Shown here: positions 1 to 8,010 of the stretch, piece by piece | Numbering within the stretch: position 1 is the stretch's first letter | Layout: each line of letters starts with the position of its first letter | Assembly (NCBI RefSeq): GCF_004403945.1 | Contig: NZ_SOHM01000029.1 | Location: 38,978 to 102,977, forward strand | Direction of reading: 5' to 3' | Length of the DNA stretch: 64,000 nt | Origin: Cryobacterium lactosi | Lineage (GTDB): Bacteria > Actinomycetota > Actinomycetes > Actinomycetales > Microbacteriaceae | The notes under the pieces: generated by a model | Database searches by the model: none | Told to the model about the DNA's origin: nothing | The model's input: only the letters and a program-made list of their open reading frames with translations | Program-made: the position numbers and the translations under genes

Positions 1-13
1 GATGCCGCGATCT

Positions 14-74
14 GCGGGGAAGGCGCCGCTACGCCGCTGGCGCGCCACCCGCATAACGGCGCCTACCCCGCATA
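14..74. repeat. Nested palindromic intergenic repeat, copy A
   Basis: This is the first of eight copies of a ~62-bp element. The centre GGCGCGCC is flanked by arms that read GGCGCCG on the left and CGGCGCC on the right, with outer GCGGGG / CCCCGC arms. It lies just downstream of the NUDIX gene (minus strand). This copy is more mismatched in its inner arms than the others. Confidence 0.85.
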
Positions 75-136
75 AAGCCCGGGGAGCCCGCGCGCAGCCC
101 CGTCCAGCCTCACCTGCCGGGACTTCCACCCGCGCA

Positions 137-622
137 CTACCGCGCCAGCCGCCCTTCCGCGCGCAACAGCTCCGCCAGGGCTTCCAGCACGGGGACCTGC
201 CCACGCACCAGCTTCGCCCGGGCCTCCGCGAGCCCCACCCAGCGGGCGTCGTCCACCTCGGGAAACTCCCGGAACCGGCCGGACCCCTTGGGCCACTCCA
301 GCTCGAAGGTGTTGCTCACCACCTGGTGCACGACCAGGTCGACCTCGGCCGCGAACACAGTCACGACCTTGCCCGACGGCTGCCGGAACTCGCCCAGGAG
401 CACGTAGTCCGCCTCGGGTGCCGGCACCCCGATCTCCTCCTCGAATTCCCGCCGGGCAGCGTCGAACGGGTCTGCCCCGAGCGGGTACTCCCCTTTGGGA
501 ATCGACCAGGATGCGGCATCCTTGCGCGCCCAGAACGGGCCACCCATGTGCGCGATCCAGACCTCCGGCTCCGCGGCATCCGTCAACCGGTAGAGCAGGA
601 TGCCCGCACTCAGCACCGCCAC
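137..622 (-). CDS. NUDIX hydrolase
   Basis: A 161-aa NUDIX-fold pyrophosphohydrolase, expected to cleave a nucleoside-diphosphate-linked substrate in the cytoplasm. The Nudix box is visible as GEYPLG then REFEEEIGV (G-x5-E-x7-RE-x2-EE-x-G pattern). The WSIPKGEY segment in front of it is typical of small NUDIX proteins that act on (d)NTPs or diadenosine/polyphosphate compounds. The start is GTG at 622, preceded by a GAGGGC ribosome site that overlaps the stop codon of the PPK2 gene 7 bases upstream, so the two are probably translationally coupled. Pairing with a polyphosphate kinase suggests nucleotide or polyphosphate housekeeping. The substrate cannot be read from the sequence. Confidence 0.9.
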   Translation of the reverse strand: MAVLSAGILLYRLTDAAEPEVWIAHMGGPFWARKDAASWSIPKGEYPLGADPFDAARREFEEEIGVPAPEADYVLLGEFRQPSGKVVTVFAAEVDLVVHQVVSNTFELEWPKGSGRFREFPEVDDARWVGLAEARAKLVRGQVPVLEALAELLRAEGRLAR

Positions 623-629
623 GGCGCCC

Positions 630-1520
630 TCAGGACAGGGCCAGGCGGGCGCGCTCGGCCGGCACGTCGAAGTCGGCGGGCGGCCAGGTGAGCTCCAGGT
701 CCTTCAGCGCCTTCAGCAGCAGCTCCCGCACCGCGAGGCGGGCGAACCACTTGCGGTCGGCGGGCACAACATGCCAGGGCGCGGCCGCCGTAGAGGTGCG
801 CTCGAGGGCGGTCTGGTACGCGGCCTGATAGGCGGGCCAGAGCAGCCGGTCGTCGATGTCGCTCGGGTGGAATTTCCAGAACTTGTCGGGCCGGTCGAGC
901 CGCTCGAGCAGGCGCTTCTTCTGCTCCTCGGCGCTGATGTGCAGCATCACCTTGATCACGGTGGTGTCGTCGTCGACGACCTCCTGCTCGAACGCGTTGA
1001 TCAGCTCATACCGCTGATCGATCTCCTCGGGCGGGGCGAGTTGCTTGACCCGGCCGATCAGCACATCTTCGTAGTGCGACCGGTCGAAGACGCCGATCAG
1101 GCCGGCGGTGGGCAGCTCTCGGCGGATGCGCCAGAGGAAGTCGTGCCGCAGCTCGGCCGGGGTGGGCGCCTTGAACGCCACATGGCTCACGCCCTGCGGA
1201 TCGACGGCACCGACCACGTGGCGCACGATGCCGCCCTTGCCTGAGGTGTCCATGCCCTGCAGGATGAGCAGGAGCTTGCGCTTGCCGCCCGTCCGGCTGT
1301 CGGCGAAGAGCATCTCTTGCAGATGCGAGAGCTCGTTCGCGGCCGCGGCGCCGGCTGCCTGACCATCCGTTTTGTTGCCGGTGAAGCCGGGCGTCGAACG
1401 GGGGTCGATCGCGCCGAGGTCGAACCCGGGCCCGACCATGAGCAGGTGCCTGGATTCGTCGGTCCAGGCGGGAGCGGACTTCTTGGTGCCGGTTTTGCCG
1501 GTCTTGCCGGTTTTGGCCAC
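630..1520 (-). CDS. ppk2: PPK2-family polyphosphate:nucleotide phosphotransferase
   Basis: A 296-aa protein of the polyphosphate kinase 2 family, which moves phosphate between polyphosphate and nucleoside mono- or diphosphates. The Walker A is GMDTSGKGG and the Walker B/lid region contains FDRSHYEDVL and KVMLHISAEEQKKRL, all hallmarks of PPK2. I chose the GTG at 1520 (VAKTGKTGKTG, Lys/Gly/Thr-rich start) with GAAGGGA upstream. The open frame continues to 1745, but that extension translates the palindromic repeat and is not protein-like. It is followed by the NUDIX gene after 7 bases. Length fits single-domain PPK2 (about 230-300 aa); ADP versus AMP specificity is not determined. Confidence 0.92.
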   Translation of the reverse strand: MAKTGKTGKTGTKKSAPAWTDESRHLLMVGPGFDLGAIDPRSTPGFTGNKTDGQAAGAAAANELSHLQEMLFADSRTGGKRKLLLILQGMDTSGKGGIVRHVVGAVDPQGVSHVAFKAPTPAELRHDFLWRIRRELPTAGLIGVFDRSHYEDVLIGRVKQLAPPEEIDQRYELINAFEQEVVDDDTTVIKVMLHISAEEQKKRLLERLDRPDKFWKFHPSDIDDRLLWPAYQAAYQTALERTSTAAAPWHVVPADRKWFARLAVRELLLKALKDLELTWPPADFDVPAERARLALS

Positions 1521-1654
1521 AACGGTTCCCTTCGTCGGATGCTGCCATTCTGCTCTGACGGCTCCGCCTGGTCGAGCCTGACCCGCGTTCGGCTCCGCAC
1601 GCAGGCACCCCGAATCGGCTCGTGCCGAACGCTCAGGACCGCCGAATTCGCGGT

Positions 1655-1716
1655 ATGCGGGCAACGCGCCGCTGCGCCGGTGGCGCGCCACCCGCGCACC
1701 GGCGCCTGACCCGCAT
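1655..1716. repeat. Nested palindromic intergenic repeat, copy B
   Basis: Copy B has the core GGTGGCGCGCCACC with outer arms ATGCGGG and CCCGCAT. It sits in the 383-base divergent gap between the PPK2 gene and the first 68-aa membrane protein gene, so it is not simply a terminator. I see no gene in the rest of that gap. Confidence 0.85.
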
Positions 1717-1903
1717 GAGGCGGATGCCCGCGACCGCACCGCCATTCCGGGAGTGCGCGGGAGGAAGAAGTGGCGATTCCGTGACGAATTGCCCGTTTCG
1801 CCCCACTCATAGGTAGGGCGATCACTCGCTCCGGCGTCGTGGCCGCTCGGCCCCGGCCGATGCGCGCCCCGCCGCCGACTCCCCCGACAGAAAGCAGGCC
1901 ACC

Positions 1904-2110
1904 ATGACCGCTCTTCGACTCCTCATTGCCGCCGTAATCGCCTTCGCCTTCTACCTCATCGGCGCCAAGGCCGGGCGCGGCCGGTACAAGCAGATCCGCC
2001 GCAACGCCAAGAAGGCCTGGAACGACCCGACCGTGAAGAAGGCCCGCCGTAGCACCAAGAAGCTCGCGCACAAGAACGCGAACAAGCTCACCAAGGCCGT
2101 GCAGCGCTAA
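1904..2110 (+). CDS. Small basic single-pass membrane protein (paralogue 1)
   Basis: A 68-aa protein with one N-terminal membrane helix (about residues 4-22, LRLLIAAVIAFAFYLIGAKAG) followed by a very basic Lys/Arg-rich tail, so the tail probably lies in the cytoplasm against the membrane or nucleic acid. A second copy of the same family lies at 22933-23139. The two genes also share the sequence just before the start (CAGAAAGCAGGCC then CCATGACC), which includes the ribosome site. It is followed 31 bases later by a second small protein gene on the same strand. No function is recognised. Confidence 0.8.
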   Translation: MTALRLLIAAVIAFAFYLIGAKAGRGRYKQIRRNAKKAWNDPTVKKARRSTKKLAHKNANKLTKAVQR

Positions 2111-2141
2111 CTTCCCACCGCTCCACCTCGAAAGGAAACCC

Positions 2142-2495
2142 ATGACTGACAACACCGCACAGCACGCCCGCAACCTCGCCGAGGAAAACGCCGGCAACCT
2201 CGCCGAAGACACCGCCGACAAGGCCCGCGACCTCGCCGAAGACACCGCCAGCAAGGCCGGCGACCTCGCCGACCAGGCGCGCCACGCCATCGACGACACC
2301 GTCGCCACCGCCACGGCGGCCTTCCGCGACATCGACACCAACGCCGTCGTCAGCTCGGCGCAGACGTTCGCCACTGACACGTTCGACAAGCTCGCCAAGG
2401 CCTACAAGCGCAACCCTGCCCTGGTCATCACGCTCGGCTCCGTGGCCGTCGCTGCGCTGACCGGCCTCGGCGCACTGCTGGGCAAGCGCCGGTAG
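2142..2495 (+). CDS. Amphipathic repeat protein with C-terminal membrane anchor
   Basis: A 117-aa protein. Residues 5-60 are built from imperfect 11-residue repeats (NLAEDTADKARDLAEDTASKA), as in late-embryogenesis-abundant and YtxH/ElaB-like proteins. They are followed by a hydrophobic helix near the end (PALVITLGSVAVAALTGLGALLG) and a KRR tail. GGAAACC precedes the ATG. The repeat pattern predicts a long amphipathic helix or coiled coil tethered to the inner face of the membrane. It is probably co-transcribed with the 68-aa gene upstream and converges on the VOC gene with only 9 bases between them. A stress or envelope role is inferred from the repeat type only. Confidence 0.8.
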   Translation: MTDNTAQHARNLAEENAGNLAEDTADKARDLAEDTASKAGDLADQARHAIDDTVATATAAFRDIDTNAVVSSAQTFATDTFDKLAKAYKRNPALVITLGSVAVAALTGLGALLGKRR

Positions 2496-2504
2496 CCGAC
2501 CCGG

Positions 2505-2900
2505 CTAGCGCTCCGCTTCGGGCCGGTCCGCCGGCGGATGCTCCGCCACGCAGAACAGATTGCCCTCGGGATCCGCCAGGGTGGTCCACTGTACGTGTGG
2601 GTACTCATCCAGAACGTCCCACTTGTACCCGGCACCGAGGCCGACAAGACGGTCGACCTCGGCCTGCCGTGACCCCCACGGCACGGTCAGGTCGAGGTGC
2701 GAGGCCTGGTGGGCGGGCCGGGGCGCGGTCAACGGTTGAAAGAACATCGCGAATCCGCCGGGCCCGGCCGGCGGCAGGTAGACACTCTCGCCGCCGGGCG
2801 ACGGGGTGGCTCCGGTGACGGCTGCCCAGAATCCGGCGAGCGCGGCCGGGTCCTGGGCTTCAAGGTTGAACGCGCCGAGGCTGATCGAGTGACTGGTCAT
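2505..2900 (-). CDS. VOC-superfamily (glyoxalase-like) protein
   Basis: A 131-aa protein of the vicinal-oxygen-chelate fold. It starts with SHSISLGAFNLEAQDPAALAGFWAAVTG and ends with WTTLADPEGNLFCVAEH, the usual beta-alpha-beta and final metal-side motif. Members include glyoxalases, antibiotic-binding proteins and dioxygenases; the reaction cannot be assigned here. The ATG at 2900 is preferred over the upstream in-frame start because the fold begins immediately after it. It stands alone and converges with the small repeat protein. Confidence 0.8.
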   Translation of the reverse strand: MTSHSISLGAFNLEAQDPAALAGFWAAVTGATPSPGGESVYLPPAGPGGFAMFFQPLTAPRPAHQASHLDLTVPWGSRQAEVDRLVGLGAGYKWDVLDEYPHVQWTTLADPEGNLFCVAEHPPADRPEAER

Positions 2901-2943
2901 GCCCGCGACGCTATCAGGCAGCCCCGACACAGCCGGGTCACGC

Positions 2944-3468
2944 TCAGCGGTCGAGCACCGCAGCCAGTGTGGTGCCGAGCAGGCGCGCCGACTCCTCGTA
3001 TTTCGCGGTGAGCCGCTCGCTGGTTTCCGCCGGCAGCGCGGCCTGGCGTGCCGGGTTCGCGTTGTGGGCGAGGTCGGCGTGCTTCACGATCAGCGCCAGC
3101 GGGTCGGCGGCCACCCGGGCCATCGAGTCGGCGAGAGATTCGCCGGCACGTTTGGTCAACGCATCCACGGCCCGCACCAGCGGCTCCGCATAGCCCTGCG
3201 CACGCAGGTCGTCGAGGGTCACGGATGTGTCCTCCACCACGTCGTGCAGCACCGCCACGATCTTCTCCGGCACCGTGTGCACCAAGCCCATCACGCCCAG
3301 CGGATGGTCGATGTAGTCCCCACCGAGCTTGTCCACCTGCCCGGAGTGCGCCGCCCGGGCCAGCGCGATCGCGGCCTCGAGGCTGCCGGCCGCCGGGGAA
3401 TCCGCGCCTCCAACAACGGGTTCGTCCGGCTCGGGATCGGGGCTGGACTGTGCGGCTGTGAGCGTCAT
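2944..3468 (-). CDS. HD-domain hydrolase, small (p)ppGpp-hydrolase-like
   Basis: A 174-aa protein with the SpoT/MESH1-type HD pattern: YIDHP, then VLHDVVEDT carrying the HD doublet, then LIVKHADLAHN. There is no synthetase or TGS domain, so it is a stand-alone hydrolase-type protein. Family members hydrolyse (p)ppGpp or NADPH. The first ~30 residues are acidic and low-complexity and probably disordered. The ATG at 3468 is preceded by AAGGGG. It is unlinked to other stringent-response genes in the window. Confidence 0.75.
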   Translation of the reverse strand: MTLTAAQSSPDPEPDEPVVGGADSPAAGSLEAAIALARAAHSGQVDKLGGDYIDHPLGVMGLVHTVPEKIVAVLHDVVEDTSVTLDDLRAQGYAEPLVRAVDALTKRAGESLADSMARVAADPLALIVKHADLAHNANPARQAALPAETSERLTAKYEESARLLGTTLAAVLDR

Positions 3469-3685
3469 GGCAACCCCTCGAAGGTGATCAAAGGTGAATC
3501 ACTTCGACGGTAGCGCAGGTGGCCGCATTCGGGGCCGGGCCGGTGAGCGGCGGCGAGGTGCCGACGTAGCTGCACGGTACCGGTGGGCGGCGTTGGTGCA
3601 CAAGTCGTCACTTCCGCCGACTATCAATCACCCGCGAATGAGCGGATGGTTGCGGGTTCGGGTCGGAACTGTCAGGAGGTACTCC

Positions 3686-3898
3686 GTGTCGGTGCGCACC
3701 CTTCGACTCTGGAGCGGGGTTGGGTCGTTCGTTCTCATCGCGGGGGTGGTCTTTCTCGCGGTCGGTGTGGCGCTCTGGAAACCCCTGGCCACCGCCCCGG
3801 GGCTGTGGGCCCTGGGAACGGGGATACTGATCGGCGCGGGCCTGGTGGTGACCGCCATCGCCACTTCCACCCTGGTGTCCAAAACACGCCGGAAATGA
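3686..3898 (+). CDS. Small two-helix membrane protein
   Basis: A 70-aa protein with two hydrophobic segments (SGVGSFVLIAGVVFLAVGVAL and ALGTGILIGAGLVVTAIAT) and a basic KTRRK end. The GTG start at 3686 has AGGAGG six bases upstream, which decides the start over the longer open frame. The family is not recognised. It stands alone between the HD gene (opposite strand) and a PIN-domain gene. Confidence 0.65.
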   Translation: MSVRTLRLWSGVGSFVLIAGVVFLAVGVALWKPLATAPGLWALGTGILIGAGLVVTAIATSTLVSKTRRK

Positions 3899-4010
3899 CG
3901 CCGGGAGGATGCAGCGGGGAGCGTGCTGCGGGGCGAGGGTGGGAGCGGTTGTGGCGTGCTGGTGCCGGGATGCCCTGGCCCGGAGCCAGTTCTCCTGGCA
4001 CGATCGACCC

Positions 4011-4403
4011 ATGACACGGTTCACCATTGACCCAGCAGTCGCCCTCCGCCTGATCCGGAGCGCCGTGCCTCCGGCTCCGCACCACCAACTGGTGGCGCCC
4101 TCCGGGCTGCGCTCGCAGGTTCTGTCCCTGCTATACCGCGAGGTGCGCGCCGGCCGACTCGACGACGCCGTGGCGCGGCAGCAACTCGACGCGCTGGCCG
4201 GGCTGAAGATCCGCCTACTGGCCGACCGGGTATCCAGGTCGACCGCCTGGAAGATCGCGACCGAGCTGGACTGGGACGACATCGGGCCGGCGGAGTACCT
4301 CGCCGTGACCAGGCTCCAGGCCGACGCCCTCGTGACGGAGGACACAATCTTGCTCGCCCAGCGGCTGGTGCCGCTCGCGGCTTACGACGACCTGTTCCGG
4401 TAG
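4011..4403 (+). CDS. Orphan PIN-domain-like protein
   Basis: A 130-aa protein that fits the PIN (VapC-type) ribonuclease pattern. An early Asp sits in FTIDPAVALRL, the middle is helical with SQVLSLLYREVRAGRL, and the C-terminal part carries WDDIGPAEYLAVTRLQADALVTEDTIL. The last segment is the conserved D-A-x-x-V-T-x-D region. The ATG at 4011 was chosen because the sequence before it is not protein-like. No antitoxin-like gene lies next to it, so it may be a solitary or domesticated toxin fold. Its stop abuts the stop of the LacI gene on the other strand. Confidence 0.65.
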   Translation: MTRFTIDPAVALRLIRSAVPPAPHHQLVAPSGLRSQVLSLLYREVRAGRLDDAVARQQLDALAGLKIRLLADRVSRSTAWKIATELDWDDIGPAEYLAVTRLQADALVTEDTILLAQRLVPLAAYDDLFR

Positions 4404-5465
4404 CTACGCTGTCGCGCGGCCCGGCACATCCATCGGGATCGCGGCGAACTCCCGCACCACCAGCCGCGGCTTGACCATCCGGTGCCGGGGCTCGTCCGAC
4501 TCCGGAGCGCCCTGCACGTGCCCGCTGAACTCGCCGGTGAGCAGCTCGAGCACCCCGGCGGCGACTTCGTCCACCGACTGGTCGACGCTGGAGAGGCCGA
4601 TCGCCGCGGCGACCGGCGTGTTGTCGTACCCCGTGACCGGTACCCGCTCGGGGTTGGCGATCATGGCGCCCAGGGCGAGGGAGTCGCTGGCGCAGAGGAC
4701 CGCATCGAGTGTGCCCGCGGTGCGGCGCAGCTCCTGCATGGCCGCGGTGCCCTGGGCGACGCCGTCCTCGCACACCACCTCCAGCAGTGCCAGGTCGTCC
4801 TCGGTCACGTCGCCGCGCTCGAGCATCGCATCGCGCCAGCCGCGCCGGCGGTCCTCACCGGTGCCCGACGGGCTCGGCCAGCCGATGTAGCCGATGCGCC
4901 GGGCGCCCCCATCCTGCGCCGCCCGAGTCGCCTCGTGCAGCCCCGCCCAGCCGTCCACATCCACCCACAGGTGCTGCGGGTCGTTCATGTCGTTGGTGCC
5001 CCACGGCCGCCCGAACGTCACGAAAGAGATCCCGTTCTCGATCAGCCACTTCGTGCGCGGGTCGCCGGCGAAGGTGGAGGTGAGCACAAAACCGTCCACG
5101 TCGGCGCCGTCGTTCAGCCGCTGCAGCTGGGTGATCTCGTCTTCGGGGCTGGTGGCGGTGAACAGCAGCACGCGCAGCCCCTGCTTGTCGGCCTGCTCGG
5201 TGAGGGCGTGCAGAAACCGGTCCAGCACCGACCCGGAGATCCCGTCGATCATGGGATCCAGACGGATGCCGATCGTGGAACTGCGCCGGGTGCGCAGCCG
5301 CCGGGCCGACGCGTGCGGACGGTAACCCAGCTGGGCGATCGCGGCCTGCACCCGCTCCCGGGTGTCGGCGCGCACGATGCCGGGCGAGTTCATCACGTTG
5401 GAAACGGTCTGGCGGGAGACACCGGCCGCGAGGGCGACATCCGTCACCGTGGGCATTGACGCCAT
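4404..5465 (-). CDS. LacI-family transcriptional regulator
   Basis: A 353-aa regulator with a LacI helix-turn-helix at residues 5-25 (TVTDVALAAGVSRQTVSNVMN) and the hinge helix region SARRLRTRRS. A periplasmic-binding-protein-like sugar domain follows. The ATG at 5465 has GGGAGGG upstream; the longer frame to 5537 runs through an operator. It is transcribed away from a sugar ABC operon, and the shared gap carries three GATCGATC palindromes. It is therefore very likely the local, sugar-responsive repressor of both units. Confidence 0.93.
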   Translation of the reverse strand: MASMPTVTDVALAAGVSRQTVSNVMNSPGIVRADTRERVQAAIAQLGYRPHASARRLRTRRSSTIGIRLDPMIDGISGSVLDRFLHALTEQADKQGLRVLLFTATSPEDEITQLQRLNDGADVDGFVLTSTFAGDPRTKWLIENGISFVTFGRPWGTNDMNDPQHLWVDVDGWAGLHEATRAAQDGGARRIGYIGWPSPSGTGEDRRRGWRDAMLERGDVTEDDLALLEVVCEDGVAQGTAAMQELRRTAGTLDAVLCASDSLALGAMIANPERVPVTGYDNTPVAAAIGLSSVDQSVDEVAAGVLELLTGEFSGHVQGAPESDEPRHRMVKPRLVVREFAAIPMDVPGRATA

Positions 5466-5488
5466 GGTTTCCCTCCCCACCCCCAGAA

Positions 5489-5500
5489 TGGATCGATCCA
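5489..5500. promoter_or_regulatory. LacI-type operator O1 (TGGATCGATCCA)
   Basis: A perfect 12-bp palindrome 24 bases upstream of the LacI start codon. It shares the GATCGATC core with two further sites toward the ABC operon. Its position suggests autoregulation of the repressor gene. Confidence 0.7.
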
Positions 5501-5552
5501 ACACCGATCCCCCACAGAATACCGCGTTTGCCCCCACAAAAACCGCACTGGA

Positions 5553-5566
5553 TTAGATCGATCCAA
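5553..5566. promoter_or_regulatory. LacI-type operator O2 (TTAGATCGATCCAA)
   Basis: A near-perfect palindrome around GATCGATC in the divergent gap, 19 bases centre to centre from O3 (about two helical turns). That spacing would allow two dimers to bind on one face of the DNA. Confidence 0.7.
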
Positions 5567-5571
5567 AAAAC

Positions 5572-5587
5572 ATTTGATCGATCAAAT
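5572..5587. promoter_or_regulatory. LacI-type operator O3 (ATTTGATCGATCAAAT)
   Basis: A perfect 16-bp palindrome, the best of the three sites, lying 65 bases before the start of the sugar-binding protein gene and therefore in its promoter region. The surrounding bases are AT-rich compared with the window. Confidence 0.8.
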
Positions 5588-5652
5588 AAAATCAGCTACT
5601 GTGACCACTACACAAGCAAAGCGCACCGATGCGCGACAGAAGGAGCACCAAG

Positions 5653-6912
5653 ATGCAACGACGCAACTCCCGCTGGCTGATCGGCGCAGGACTCACCGTG
5701 GTCGGCGCCCTCACCCTCAGCGCGTGCGGTTCCGGATCCGGTTTCGGCGGCGACTCCGCTGATGCCGGCGGCGAACTCACCAGCGACTCCTCCCAGGGAC
5801 TCAACATCCTGATCGGCTCCAGCGGCGACGCCGAGACCGCATCCGTCAACGCCGCCGTGGCCGCCTGGTCCGACGAATCCGGCACCGACGCCAAGGTCAG
5901 CGTCGCCAGCGACCTCAACCAGCAGCTCGCCCAGGGCTTCGCCGCGCAGAAGCCCGCCGACGTCTTCTACCTCTCCACGGATGCCCTCGCCGGCTACGCG
6001 TCGAACGGCTCACTGCTCGCCTACGGCGACGAGCTGGCCAACAAAGACGACTTCTACCCCAGCCTGGTCAACTCCTTCACCTACGAGGGCGAGTTCTACT
6101 GCGCCCCGAAGGACTTCTCCACCCTGCAGCTGCTCATCAACACCGACCTGTGGGCTGCAGCCGGGCTCACGGATGCCGACATCCCCACCACCTGGGAGGA
6201 GCTCGCGACAGTGAGCACGGCCCTCACCACCGACAGCCAGGTGGGGCTCGCCATCGGTGGCGAGTACGCCCGCCTGGGTGCGTTCATGGCGCAGGCCGGT
6301 GGCAGCCTGATGAACGAGGACAGCACCGAGGTGACCGCCAATAGCGCCGAGAACGTCGCCGGTCTCGAGTACGCACAGACGCTGCTGAACGACGGCGTGA
6401 TGAGCTACGCCGCCGAAATCGGCGCCGGCTGGGGCGGCGAGGCGTTCGGCAAGCAGCTGTCCGCGATGACCATCGAGGGCAACTGGATCACGGGCGCGAT
6501 GAAGAACGACTTCCCCGACGTGAACTACACGGTCGCCGAACTCCCGGCAGGTCCTGAGGGCAAGGGCACCCTCCAGTTCACCAACTGCTGGGGTATCGCC
6601 GCCGACAGCCCCAACCAGGCTGCCGCTCTCGACCTGGTCGAGCAGCTCACCAGCAAGGACGCCCAGCTCACCTTCTCCGAGGAGTTCGGCCCGATGCCGT
6701 CCATCCAGTCCGCCGCTGAGGAGTGGAAGAGCGCCAACCCCACCCTGGTGGCCTTCCTCGACGGCGCTGACTACGCCAAGGGCGTGCCCAACGTGCAGGG
6801 TTCCGCGGATGTCGTGAGCGACCTGAACGCGCAGCTCGAGTCGCTGAAGACCGGCGACGCCCAGGCGATCCTGGACTCCGTGCAGAAGAACCTCGAAGCA
6901 CTGCTGAAGTAG
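5653..6912 (+). CDS. Sugar ABC transporter substrate-binding lipoprotein
   Basis: A 419-aa extracellular binding protein of the family-1 (MalE-like) type. It has a lipoprotein signal peptide ending LTLSAC, with Cys25 as the anchored residue, and a Ser/Gly linker. The mature part contains ADVFYLSTDALAGYASNG and AMTIEGNWITGAMKNDFPDVNYTVAELP, typical of oligosaccharide binders. The ATG at 5653 follows AGAAGGAG. It is the first gene of a four-gene operon with two permeases and a debranching-type glycosidase. No ATPase is encoded; actinobacteria commonly use a shared MsiK-type ATPase. The substrate is inferred to be an alpha-glucan oligosaccharide or related sugar from the glycosidase. Confidence 0.92.
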   Translation: MQRRNSRWLIGAGLTVVGALTLSACGSGSGFGGDSADAGGELTSDSSQGLNILIGSSGDAETASVNAAVAAWSDESGTDAKVSVASDLNQQLAQGFAAQKPADVFYLSTDALAGYASNGSLLAYGDELANKDDFYPSLVNSFTYEGEFYCAPKDFSTLQLLINTDLWAAAGLTDADIPTTWEELATVSTALTTDSQVGLAIGGEYARLGAFMAQAGGSLMNEDSTEVTANSAENVAGLEYAQTLLNDGVMSYAAEIGAGWGGEAFGKQLSAMTIEGNWITGAMKNDFPDVNYTVAELPAGPEGKGTLQFTNCWGIAADSPNQAAALDLVEQLTSKDAQLTFSEEFGPMPSIQSAAEEWKSANPTLVAFLDGADYAKGVPNVQGSADVVSDLNAQLESLKTGDAQAILDSVQKNLEALLK

Positions 6913-6918
6913 TCCGCC

Positions 6919-8010
6919 ATGTCGACGCCTGTTCGCACGTCTCGCCGCTCCAGCATCCGGGGCGGCGAGGCCGCCTCGGGGTGGCTCTTCACAGCCCCGA
7001 TGATCGTCCTGCTGGGCATGTTCCTGGTCATTCCGGTACTGATGGCCCTCTGGGTCAGCTTCTCCGACTGGAACGGGCGCGGTAGCCCCTTCTCAGCTTC
7101 CGTGTCGTTCGTGGGCGTCGACAACTACTCAGCCCTGCTCGGGGGCGGTGGCCTGGCCGAACAGGACTTCGGCACCGCGCTTCGCAACAACGCCTGGTAC
7201 GTCCTCCTGGTCGTGCCCATCCAGACCATGCTGTCGCTGTTCCTGGCGGTGCTGGTGAACCGGCAGATTCTGCGCGGCCGCGGCTTCTTCCGCACCGCGT
7301 TCTACTTCCCGTCGGTCACCAGCTCCGTCGCCATCACCGTGCTCTGGCTGTTCCTGTTCAGCTCCACCGGCGCCGTCAACAAGCTCCTCTCCTTCATCGG
7401 GGTCAACGGACCGAACTGGTTCAACGACCCGAGCGGCGTGTTGCACAACATCCTCGGCGCGTTCGGTGTCGAGACCGGCCCGGCCGCGCTGACCGGCAAT
7501 ACCTTCCTCGGCATTTCCTTCTGGGAATGGCTCGCCGGGCCATCCGTTGCCATGAGTGCCTTCATTCTGATGGCCGTGTTCACCACCAGCGGCACGTTCA
7601 TGCTGCTGTTCATCGCCGCGCTGCAGAACCTCAGCGGCGAGGTCGTGGAGGCCGCGATGATGGACGGCGCCAACGGGTGGCAGCGGTTCTGGCGGGTCAC
7701 CCTCCCCCAGCTGCGGCCGACCCTGTTCACTGTGCTCACCCTCGGCCTGATCGGCGCCTGGCAGGTCTTCGACCAGATCTATACCGGCACCCAGGGCGGG
7801 CCGGGCAAGACCACGCTCACCCCGGCGTATCTCTCGTACCAGACCGCCTTCACCAATCAGGCCTGGGGCCAGGGCGCCGCGATCGCGTTCATCCTGTTCG
7901 TCATCATCGTGTTCTTCACCCTGTTCCAACGGTGGCTGCTTGCCGAACGCAAGGTCTCGGCCCGGCGCATGCGCCCCTACCTGCAGACCCCCGCCGGAGG
8001 TTCCAAATGA
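6919..8010 (+). CDS. Sugar ABC transporter permease (MalF-like)
   Basis: A 363-aa inner-membrane permease with about six to eight helices. The EAA loop that contacts the ATPase is EAAMMDGANGWQRFWRVTLPQLRP. A cytoplasmic basic N-terminus precedes the first helix (LFTAPMIVLLGMFLVIPVLMALW). It follows the binding protein by 6 bases and overlaps the next permease by 4 bases (ATGA), so the genes are co-translated. Family: MalF/UgpA type; specificity follows the binding protein. Confidence 0.93.
   Translation: MSTPVRTSRRSSIRGGEAASGWLFTAPMIVLLGMFLVIPVLMALWVSFSDWNGRGSPFSASVSFVGVDNYSALLGGGGLAEQDFGTALRNNAWYVLLVVPIQTMLSLFLAVLVNRQILRGRGFFRTAFYFPSVTSSVAITVLWLFLFSSTGAVNKLLSFIGVNGPNWFNDPSGVLHNILGAFGVETGPAALTGNTFLGISFWEWLAGPSVAMSAFILMAVFTTSGTFMLLFIAALQNLSGEVVEAAMMDGANGWQRFWRVTLPQLRPTLFTVLTLGLIGAWQVFDQIYTGTQGGPGKTTLTPAYLSYQTAFTNQAWGQGAAIAFILFVIIVFFTLFQRWLLAERKVSARRMRPYLQTPAGGSK

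Noticed and set aside
630-1745. A 371-codon version of the PPK2 gene starting at 1745
   Set aside because: The added N-terminus translates the palindromic repeat and intergenic DNA. The GTG at 1520 with a ribosome site fits the family length.
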